58,064 nucleotides of DNA from Mesorhizobium escarrei (GTDB lineage: Bacteria > Pseudomonadota > Alphaproteobacteria > Rhizobiales > Rhizobiaceae). Below the pieces are notes generated by a model. The model was given only the letters and a program-made list of their open reading frames with translations, ran no database searches and was not told where the DNA came from. Location of the stretch: positions 42,651 to 100,714 of the forward strand of contig NZ_CAKXZT010000115.1 in NCBI RefSeq assembly GCF_935825525.1. The letters run 5' to 3'. Below, in pieces: positions 32,874 to 40,860 of this stretch (position 1 is the first letter of the stretch; each line of letters starts with the position of its first letter). A program made the translations under genes and the position numbers.

Positions 32874-35113
32874 TTTTCCGCACAGCTGCTGGTGGTCTTC
32901 AGGAAATCGAGACGCACGGGACCGATTCGACCGGACTGATCGTGCAGTCGATTGGCGGCGGCGGCGGCAATGGCGGCTTCTCGGGAGCAGTCGGCGTCGC
33001 CGCGGCGGTGTCGGTTGGCGGCACCGGGTCGGCCGGCGGCAATTCAATGGCTGCAAGCGCTGATTTCAACGGCAAGGTCGATACCTGGCAGGACCGGTCG
33101 GCGGGCATCGTCGTGCAGTCGATCGGCGGCGGCGGTGGCAACGGTGGCGGTGCGTTCACGGGCAGTTTCGCGGTTTCGGTCGGCGTCGGCGGCGATGGCG
33201 ACGTTGGCGGCACCACCAGCACGGCCAAATATACGTCCAATACGAGCACGATCACGACGCGTGGCAACGATTCCGCCGGCCTGATCGTGCAATCGGTTGG
33301 CGGCGGCGGCGGCAATGGCGGTTTCTCGGTCAATGTTTCGGCGGCGGTAGCCGTCGGCATCGGCGGCGGCGCCAGCGCCGGCAGCAATGGCGAACGTGTC
33401 GATGTTGACGTCAACACCGCTACGATCAGCACCGGCGGCGACCGGTCGATCGGCATTCTTGCCCAGTCGGTCGGCGGCGGCGGCGGCAGCGGCGGCTTCA
33501 CGCTGGCGGGATCCGGGGCTGTTTCCGTCGGCATCGGCGGCGAAGGCGCCGGCGGCGGCGACGGCGGCGAAGTCCATGCCACTGTTCGCGCCGGCAGCAT
33601 TTCGACCTCAGGCCAATATTCCCATGCCTATGTCGCGCAATCTGTCGGCGGCGGCGGCGGTGCCGGAGCCTCGACAATCTCGGCTGGGCTGGGTGTCAAT
33701 GTCGGCGTCGGCGGCGATGGAAGCGTCGGTGGTGTCGGGCGCAACGTCACGGCGTCGAATGGCGCGGAATTGCGAACCGACGGTATTTTCTCGCACGGAT
33801 TCCTGGTGCAGTCGGTCGGCGGCGGCGGCGGTTCCGGTGGTTTCTCGATCGCGGCTGGTTTGGGGCCCGCGGTGTCCGTTGCCGGCGGTGGCGATGGCGG
33901 CGGCAGCGGTGGCGAGGTTCGCGCAACCAACACCAACAGAATCACGACACTCCAATATGGTTCGATCGGCCTGTTTGCCCAATCGGTTGGCGGCGGCGGC
34001 GGCGATGGCGGCTTCAGCTATGCCGTCGGCACAACGGCCGCCGTTTTGGTCGGCGGCGGCGGCGGATTGGGCGGCGACGGCAGGCTGGTCGATGTCACCA
34101 ACAATGCCAATATCAGGACATTGGGGGGCCTTTCGCATGGTATCCTCGCGCAGTCGGTTGACGGCGGCGGCGGCAATGGCGGCGCGTCGAACGCGGTATC
34201 GGCCGGTTTGGCGGCCATTTCCGTTTCGATCGGCGGCGGCGGTGGCGGCGGCGGCATCGGCGGCAATGTGGTGGTTCGCCATACTGGCGACATCATGGTC
34301 AATGGCGGCGGCGCCAAGAGTATCTTCGCGCAGTCGGTCGGCGGCAATGGCGGCAGTGGTGGCGATGCGTTCGCCCTGTCGGCAGCGGCAAACATCTATC
34401 CTTATCCGGCAGGCGCGCTGTCGGTTTCCGTCGGCGGGTCGGGCAGTGCCGGTGGTAACGCCGGAACGGTGGAGGTCACCGGCAACGGTCACATCGCATC
34501 GGTAGCGAATCCGGATGTGCCGGGCAGCAACAACCCTGACAATGGCGGCGGCATACTGGCGCAATCGGTTGGCGGTCGCGGAGGCGACGGCGGACGCAGC
34601 CGTACCTATTCGGGCAGTTTCAGCCCCACTGTGAGCATCAATCTTGGTGCATCGATTGGCGGCAAGGGCGGCGGCGGCGGCGGCAACACGGTGACGGTCA
34701 ATTACGGCCTCGGCGATCCAACCAGTTCGATCGTGACGACGGGCAACAATTCCCACGGCATTCTCGCCCAGTCGGTCGGCGGCGGCGGCGGCAATGGCGG
34801 CGACTCCATGGCTGGCGCCGGGGGTCTCGGCGGCACTGTCACCGTCAATGCAACGGTAACAGTCGGTGGCTGGGGCGGCGCCGGCAACACCGGTGGCACC
34901 GTCAATGTCAACAATGCTGGCACGATCATAACGGGCGGCCATGCCAGCAATGCGATCCTCGCCCAGTCGATCGGTGGCGGCGGCGGTTCGGGCGGTTCGG
35001 CCAGCGGCACGACGGCGTCGGTCAGCACGGGTTCGAATGTCAACGTAAACGCCAATGTGGCGATCGGCGGCCAGGGGGTGATGGCAACAATGGCGGTGCG
35101 GTCACCGTCATAA
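32870..35113 (+). CDS. Autotransporter fragment 2: central repeats
   Basis: This frame is open from before 32800 and carries 12 repeats, such as LIVQSIGGGGGNGG, ILAQSVGGGGGSGG and LFAQSVGGGGGDGG. The nominal GTG at 32870 is not a believable start; it is the middle of a passenger. The frame leaves the pattern after AIGGQG at the G5 run 35074-35078 and ends in the unrelated MATMAVRSPS. One extra G would continue as GGDGNNGGAVTVINSGALDTF. Confidence 0.75.
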   Translation: MIFRTAAGGLQEIETHGTDSTGLIVQSIGGGGGNGGFSGAVGVAAAVSVGGTGSAGGNSMAASADFNGKVDTWQDRSAGIVVQSIGGGGGNGGGAFTGSFAVSVGVGGDGDVGGTTSTAKYTSNTSTITTRGNDSAGLIVQSVGGGGGNGGFSVNVSAAVAVGIGGGASAGSNGERVDVDVNTATISTGGDRSIGILAQSVGGGGGSGGFTLAGSGAVSVGIGGEGAGGGDGGEVHATVRAGSISTSGQYSHAYVAQSVGGGGGAGASTISAGLGVNVGVGGDGSVGGVGRNVTASNGAELRTDGIFSHGFLVQSVGGGGGSGGFSIAAGLGPAVSVAGGGDGGGSGGEVRATNTNRITTLQYGSIGLFAQSVGGGGGDGGFSYAVGTTAAVLVGGGGGLGGDGRLVDVTNNANIRTLGGLSHGILAQSVDGGGGNGGASNAVSAGLAAISVSIGGGGGGGGIGGNVVVRHTGDIMVNGGGAKSIFAQSVGGNGGSGGDAFALSAAANIYPYPAGALSVSVGGSGSAGGNAGTVEVTGNGHIASVANPDVPGSNNPDNGGGILAQSVGGRGGDGGRSRTYSGSFSPTVSINLGASIGGKGGGGGGNTVTVNYGLGDPTSSIVTTGNNSHGILAQSVGGGGGNGGDSMAGAGGLGGTVTVNATVTVGGWGGAGNTGGTVNVNNAGTIITGGHASNAILAQSIGGGGGSGGSASGTTASVSTGSNVNVNANVAIGGQGVMATMAVRSPS

Positions 35114-35625
35114 ACTCTGGTGCGCTCGATACGTTTGGCGATTTCTCCAATGGCATCCTCGCCCAGTCGATCGGCGGTGGCGGCGGCGCGGGGGGCTCGG
35201 CCGATGCCAAGGCTCTCAATATCGGCAGCAGCGAGGGCACCACGGTCAACGCGAACCTGGCAATCGGCGGCGGCGGCGGTGACACGACCGGAGATCGCGA
35301 CCGTGATGGCGTCACCAACGGAGCGGAATGGGGCACCTATGCGCTCGGCGGCAGCAGCAGCGGCACGAAAGTGACTGTGAACAATTCAGGCGACATCCAT
35401 ACGCGCGGATATGGGTCTGCCGGCATCGTCGCGCAGTCGGTCGGCGGTGGCGGTGGCGTTGCGGGCGCCGCGGCGGCGGGCAGCGAAGGCAAGTATGGCG
35501 GCGGCGCGACCGTATCAGTCGGTGCGGGCATCGGACTGGCGGGCGGCAATGCCGGCAATGGCGGCGAGATCGAGGTGACCAACGCCGCTAGGATCCAAAC
35601 CGACCGGGACCAATCGAATGGTTTA
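35079..35625 (+). CDS. Autotransporter fragment 3: short repeat segment
   Basis: This third frame continues the passenger (GNNGGAVTVINSGALDTFGD, ILAQSIGGGGGAGG, then VTVNNSGDIHTRGYGSAGI and GIVAQSVGGGGGVAG). It includes a calcium-loop-like DRDRDGVTNG segment. After RIQTDRDQSNG, around the T3 run near 35620-35625, the pattern moves to the frame of fragment 4. It has no credible start of its own. Confidence 0.7.
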
Positions 35626-38600
35626 CCGCAAGCTCCGTCGGCGGCGGCGGCGGCATCGGCGGTGCGGCGTCATCAGGCGTCGAGGCCGAGTATGCGATTG
35701 GTGGTTCCGTGGGTGGATTTGGCGGAGCAGCGGGCCTGGGTGGCCTTGTGCGCGTCTTCAATCGCGATACTGCTGAAATCCGCACTTATGGCAATCGGTC
35801 CGTCGGGATTTTCGCGCAATCGATCGGTGGCAGCGGTGGCGCCGGCGGCGGCGGCGGCGGCCAGAGCCAGGGCTCGGGCGATACGCTGACCGTCAATCTG
35901 GTCGTCGGCGGCTTTGCCAATGGCGGTGGCGGCGGCGGCGAGGTGATCGTGGAAAATGCCGGCATCGTCACGACCGGCAGTCTGGACCTGTTGACCGGCG
36001 CGCGTACCGGCCACGGATCGCACGGTATCCAGGCGCAATCCATCGGCGGCGGCGGCGGCAGTGGTGGTGCGGCGGGCACGACCAGCGAGGAGGCGGAATA
36101 TCAGATCGCTGCGACGCTGAGCGGCAAGGGCGGCAAGGGCGGCGCAGGTGGCAATGTGACGGTCACCAACCATGCAACGGGCCGCATAGTCACCGCCGGT
36201 GACGACGCCCACGGCATTTTCGCGCAATCGGTCGGCGGTGGCGGCGGGTCCGCCGGCGCGGGCAACAGCCAGGCCGAGGGCGGCAACACGACTGTCACCT
36301 TGCAACTTGGCGGAACCGGCGCAGGTGGGGCCAACGGTGGCACTGTCCGCGTCACGAATTATGGAGATATCACCACCCTTGGCGTCATGTCGCACGGCAT
36401 CTTCGCTCAATCGATCGGCGGCGGCGGCGGCGCGTCGAGCTCGTTGACGCAGGCTTCGGACGGCGAGACCGCTATCGGCATCCAGCTGGCGCCGGAGGAT
36501 CTGCTCCCCGGCCCGAACCAGGTGGTCGGTGCGGGAGCGAATGGTGGCGCTGTCTACGTCCATCACAACGCAGGCGCCATCACTACATCCGGTGCCGGCG
36601 CCATCGGTATCTTCGCCCAGTCCGTCGGCGGCGGCGGCGGCTTCGGCGGCTCGATGACCAACGAGTCCGAGGGCGACGGAGCGTACTCGCTTCAGGTCGG
36701 CGTAGACGGCGGGTTCGGCGGCAACGGCGGCTATGTGGAGGTACTGGTCGCTGGCGATATCCACACCACTGGCGTTCTGGCGCATGGCGTGGTTGCGCAG
36801 TCAGTCGGTGGCGGAGGCGGAATGGGTGCGGATGCTTCCGGCAAGGCTGCCGTGGCGCTGGGCGTTGGCGGGCTCGGCGGAGCGGGTGGCGACGGCGGCA
36901 ACGTCTATGTCGAGCGCACCGGTGCGATCATCACCGAAGGCGCGGATTCGATCGCCATTGTCGCGCAATCCGTGGGCGGTGGCGGTGGCATCGGTGGGAC
37001 CAGCTTCGGCCGGTTCGCGACCGATGACAATGGCGGCGGCCCAAGCGAATTGTCCCTGGAGATGCTGGACGGCTCCAAGGGCGTTGGAGGCACCGTCACT
37101 GTCATCCAGACCGGTGAGATCGAGACAACCGGCATCCGCTCGCACGGTATAGTTGCACAGGCGGTTGGCGGCGGCGATGGTATCGCCGGCGGCCTGAACA
37201 AGGGCGCCGGCTCGGCTGGCGGTATTGGCGATGCCAATGCCGCTGCGGCGACGGCCAACAGCCAGGTCGCTGTCTACGGCGCGGAAAGCTATGCGCTGTT
37301 CGGCCAGAGCGCGACCGGCCAGGGCAACGCCAGTGCGGTTAGGCTGACCGCAAGGTCCAACCTGTTCGCACAAGGCGCCGATTCGGTCGCCGCCTACGCC
37401 GAAAGCACGGCCAATGGATCGAAGGGCAACATCACCGTCGACCTTCAGGGTCAATATACGATCGGTGGCGCGGGCACCGGCGTGGCGGTCATGCTTGTCG
37501 GCGGCAACAACAATGCGGTGAACAACAACGGCCTGTTGTACGCGATGGGAGCGACGCCGTCCTTTTCTTTCCTGAATGCGGCAGACTTGACCGCTTACCT
37601 GGCGGAGCTGGCGGCTGGTGGGCCGGTTGTGCCGGAGAAGGCGATCCTTGAATCCCTGCTCGACGATTTCAGCCCGCTGTCGATCACCGGCACTTCCGGC
37701 AACGATCAGATCAACAATCAGAAGAGCGCTGTCGGGCTGGGACGCTTCATCGGCAATATCGATCTCGGCAGCGGCCTGAACGGCTTCCACAATTTCGCCG
37801 ATTCCTCGATGGTCGGCCTCAAGACCATCGATCTCGGCGGCGGCACCTTCCTCAATGACGGGCTGATGACCAACAAGGGCATCGCAGTGGTGGAGACGGT
37901 CGATGTGACCGGCGGCGTTAGCCAGAGCGCCACCGGCGATTTTGTCACCGACGTGGATCTCAACAATCAGATCACCGACGCCCTCGCCTTGACCGGCGCC
38001 GGCAACTTCAACGGCGAGGCGCCGCTGAATTTCCTCTCCATCGACAAGCTGTTTGCGGAATATTTGCTGGCCAGGGGATCCTCGATGGTGGATTCCGGCA
38101 TCACGCCGACGACACTGCATCCGGCGGTCGGCTTCAACTTCCTGACCAGGGTGGACAACGGCACCGATCTCGTTCTCTACGCCGACAATCCGACCTTCCT
38201 GGAACTGGCGCAGGATCCAGCTTCTGGCACCACAGATCCGGGCGTGTTCCAAATGCCGCAATATCTCGACGATATCGAGGCATCGTCGAGCCCGGACAAT
38301 CCGATGGCGCGGCTGATCAACATGCTGCGCTTCCTGCCGGACGAGGCGTCACTTGGCGCGGCGCTGACCAGGCTGACGCCGCACTACGCGGTGCATGCAT
38401 TCGAGATGGTCAACCGCTCAGCCGACATCATGCTGGAAACGGCGCGTGAATGCACCGGTGTTTCCGTCTACAAGAACTCCGACGGCCGCTGCGTCTGGGC
38501 GTCGATCAGCCCGCAGGCCGACTACAGCCGCGACGCCGGAGCCGGAACCACCAGCCGCGACGATGTCCTGAAGACGATGTCGTTTGGCGCCATCGCCGAG

Positions 38601-39389
38601 GTCAGCCGGAACTGGTCGCTGGGTGGCACGATCGGCAGGACCGAATTCGATTCCGAGATCCATTTCAACCAGGAGCTGCTGTCGACCACTGAGGGTGAAT
38701 CCTGGCAGGCCTATGCCTTGGCGAAATACGAGAACAAGAACTATTTCGTCGATTTCGCGCTGGGCGGCGGCACTGGCAGGTTCGACGGCGAACGCGACAC
38801 GAGTGTCGACCAGGTCGCCTATATTCCCGGCGAAACGCTTGCCGGCCTCTATCTGCCGGAACTGTTGCTCGACGGCATCGGCAACAGCGTCACCTATACG
38901 CAGAGAACCGCCCAGTTCGGCGGCTCCGCGCGGTTCGGCGTGACGCAGCAAATGGGTGCCTTCTACCTGCAGCCGACACTACAATTCGATGCGCGGTGGC
39001 TGCGCGTCTCCGGCAAGGAGGAGGGCTCGGTCGCCGCCTTCAATTTCGACGGCAGTTCCAATGCCTATTATTCCGCGACGCCAGGCCTCGAGCTCGGCAC
39101 CGACATTGCGCTCAGCGATATTGCCAGCCTTCGTGTCTACGGAAAGGCGGGCGTGGAGTTCTCGAACAAGGAGTGGGAGATCGAAGGTCGTTTCGCGGCT
39201 GCGGAAGATCTGCCCGGCAATCCGGCGCTGCACTTGACACAGGAGGTCGATTCGCCGCTCTATCGCGTCGGTGCCGGTCTCGAACTCAATGGCGTGAATG
39301 GCGTCGGCATGGCTGTCAGATACAATGGCGCCTTCGGGGAAACAGTAAAACAGAACGCGGTCAGCGCGTCCCTCAAGGTCAACTTCTAA
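35626..39389 (+). CDS. Autotransporter fragment 4: last repeats and beta-barrel
   Basis: This frame holds about nine repeats up to around 37200 (IFAQSIGGSGGAGG, IVAQSVGGGGGIGG). A transition region without the glycine motif follows (about 37260-38380), with DLGSGLNGFHNF and GGGTFLNDGLMTNKGIAVV beta-helix strands. The beta-barrel domain covers about 38390-39389. Its strands SFGAIAEVSRNWSLGGTIG, YFVDFALGGGTG, MGAFYLQPTLQFDARW and ASLRVYGKAGVEFSNKEW alternate polar and hydrophobic residues. The protein ends NAVSASLKVNF with the terminal aromatic residue needed for BAM recognition. An automated caller would start it at 35709. Confidence 0.85.
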
Positions 39390-39525
39390 TGCATGTCGCG
39401 CAAAAGCATGCAGCGGTTTTGCGACAACAACAGGCATAACACTACAACCTAAGCGTGTCGCATGAGGCCGGCCTGACGCGACGCGCTTTAGGGCATGATC
39501 CGGAGAAGCGGAATCCGGTTTTTGA
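39390..39525. repeat. Intergenic mosaic repeat, families 2 and 1 joined
   Basis: This element follows the autotransporter stop. It has GCATGTCGCGCAAAAGCATG, then GCAGCGGTTTTGCGACAACA, then the hairpin AAGCGTGTCGCAT / (A)CGCGACGCGCTTTA. A GGGCATGATCCGG module with GAATCCGG follows. It is the reverse-orientation counterpart of 5419-5545 fused to a family-1 module, and probably acts as the autotransporter terminator. Confidence 0.75.
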
Positions 39526-39546
39526 GGCGGGCAAGAAGGGGAATTC

Positions 39547-40131
39547 ATGAGAAGCAAGGCGCATTTGGCTGCGATGCTGGGCATTGCCTGCATCGTCGTG
39601 TTTCCGGTCGCGACAGCAGCGGCGCAGACCAAGGCCGACAAGACGGCGCCCGTCGCGGGCGCAGCCAAAGCGCCGCAATTGCCCGGCGGCGCGTCGGCCC
39701 TGTCCGAAACCCATGGCGACTGGACTGTCAATTGCCAGATAGCCAGCATAAACAAGGCCTGCAGCCTGTCGCATCAGCAGTTCAACAAGCAGAATGGCCA
39801 GCGCCTTCTGGCGATAGAATTGGCCACCAAGGTCGCAGAGCAAGCCAATGGCACCCTGGCGCTGCCATTCGGACTGGCGTTGGCCAAGGGAATCAATATC
39901 GAGATCGATGGCAAGCAACTGGAGGGCGCGCTGCAATTCAGCACCTGCCAGGTCGTCGGCTGCCTGGTGCCGGTGGCATTCGATACGAAGATCACGCCCT
40001 TGCTCAAGTCCGCCAAGACGTTGAAGGTCAATGCTGTCGCAGCGGATACCGGTCAGCCTGTCAGCTTTTCCATCTCGCTGGCCGGCTTCAGCGGCGCGCT
40101 TGTCCGGACCGCGGAACTCTCAGCCGATTGA
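39547..40131 (+). CDS. Invasion-associated locus B (IalB) family protein
   Basis: The 194-residue protein has a signal peptide (about 1-26, ending TAAAQ) and a linker rich in lysine and alanine. The IalB domain follows: HGDWTVNCQIASINKACSLS, FGLALAKGINIEIDGKQ, FSTCQVVGCLVPVAFD. The conserved cysteines probably form disulphides. IalB-family proteins are periplasmic or surface proteins of alphaproteobacteria, named for Bartonella erythrocyte invasion; in rhizobia the role is unknown. It lies downstream of the autotransporter on the same strand but behind a strong hairpin element. Confidence 0.9.
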   Translation: MRSKAHLAAMLGIACIVVFPVATAAAQTKADKTAPVAGAAKAPQLPGGASALSETHGDWTVNCQIASINKACSLSHQQFNKQNGQRLLAIELATKVAEQANGTLALPFGLALAKGINIEIDGKQLEGALQFSTCQVVGCLVPVAFDTKITPLLKSAKTLKVNAVAADTGQPVSFSISLAGFSGALVRTAELSAD

Positions 40132-40167
40132 GTTGTTTGGTCCGCGTAAAGCCATGCTTTCCAGCAT

Positions 40168-40860
40168 TCAGTCGACTTCGCGCAGGCGGTACCCGACACC
40201 GGTTTCGGTCGTGATGTAACGCGGCTGGTCGGGCGTTTTCTCGATCTTTTGCCTGAGCTGCCGCACATAGACCCTGAGATACTGCACGTCAGTCGAATCG
40301 CCCCAGACCTGCTTCAAAAGAAACTGGTGGGTGAGAACCTTGCCGGCGTGCTGCACGAGGATGCGCAGGATGTCGTACTCCTTCGGCGAGAGCTTTATCT
40401 CCCTGCCCTCGATCATGACGATGCGCTTCACCAGGTCGACCGTGAGATCGCCGGTGTGGAAGACCGGCTTCTCGCCTTGCTGCTGGAACTTGTGGCGGAG
40501 CGCCACGCGGATGCGCGCGACAAGCTCGTTCATGCCGAACGGCTTGGTGACATAGTCGTCGGCGCCGAGATCAAGTGCCGAGACGATGCCGGCCTCGTCG
40601 GTGCGGCTGGAAAGGATGACGACGGGAACATCCAGGCCGTCGTCCCGCCATTTGCGCAGCAATTCGTGGCCGCCCATGCCGGGCAGGCCGAGATCGAGCA
40701 GGATCAGGTCCGGCTTTTCCGTCTCCATGAGCTCGATTGCCGTCCTGGCGTTCGGTGCCTCGCTGATCGCATAGCCCTGGCTGCCAAGGCCGACGCGCAG
40801 CAGCTTGCGGATCGGCGGTTCGTCATCGACGACCAATATCCTGACGTCCAGGTTCGTCAT
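40168..40860 (-). CDS. kdpE: Potassium-responsive response regulator KdpE
   Basis: The 230-residue OmpR-family regulator has a receiver domain with the phospho-acceptor aspartate in PDLILLDLGLPGMGGHELL (near residue 55). A winged-helix DNA-binding domain follows (about 130-228), with KEYDILRILVQHAGKVLTHQFLL and VYVRQLRQKIEKTPDQPRYI. It activates the kdp promoter when phosphorylated by KdpD. Its start overlaps the kdpD stop by 4 bp. It converges with the IalB gene. Confidence 0.96.
   Translation of the reverse strand: MTNLDVRILVVDDEPPIRKLLRVGLGSQGYAISEAPNARTAIELMETEKPDLILLDLGLPGMGGHELLRKWRDDGLDVPVVILSSRTDEAGIVSALDLGADDYVTKPFGMNELVARIRVALRHKFQQQGEKPVFHTGDLTVDLVKRIVMIEGREIKLSPKEYDILRILVQHAGKVLTHQFLLKQVWGDSTDVQYLRVYVRQLRQKIEKTPDQPRYITTETGVGYRLREVD

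Larger units (their letters stand above)
30840..39389 (+). pseudogene. Giant glycine-rich autotransporter adhesin, split by three frameshifts
   Basis: One reading path of about 2850 residues is spread over three frames. It has an unusually long N-terminal signal region (about 85 residues, ending near DVVHAQ). A passenger follows with about 29 copies of G-[IV]-x-[AV]-Q-S-[VI]-GGGGG-x-GG, each ending a 60-85-residue unit with VxNxGxIxTxGxxSxGI beta strands. The C-terminal 330 residues form a beta-barrel ending in VNF. The frame changes near 32797-32801, at the G5 run 35074-35078 and near the T3 run about 35620-35625. Adding one base at each restores the repeat. This is either decay, phase variation or sequencing error; intact relatives would be type V secreted surface adhesins. 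Confidence 0.85.

Noticed and set aside
33608..34942. Long minus-strand ORFs opposite the autotransporter
   Set aside because: Their alanine/proline runs are the complement of GGC glycine codons in the repeats.
31100..37200. The glycine repeats considered as a CRISPR or DNA satellite
   Set aside because: The repeat is at protein level with synonymous drift in DNA, variable unit length and no spacer-repeat regularity.
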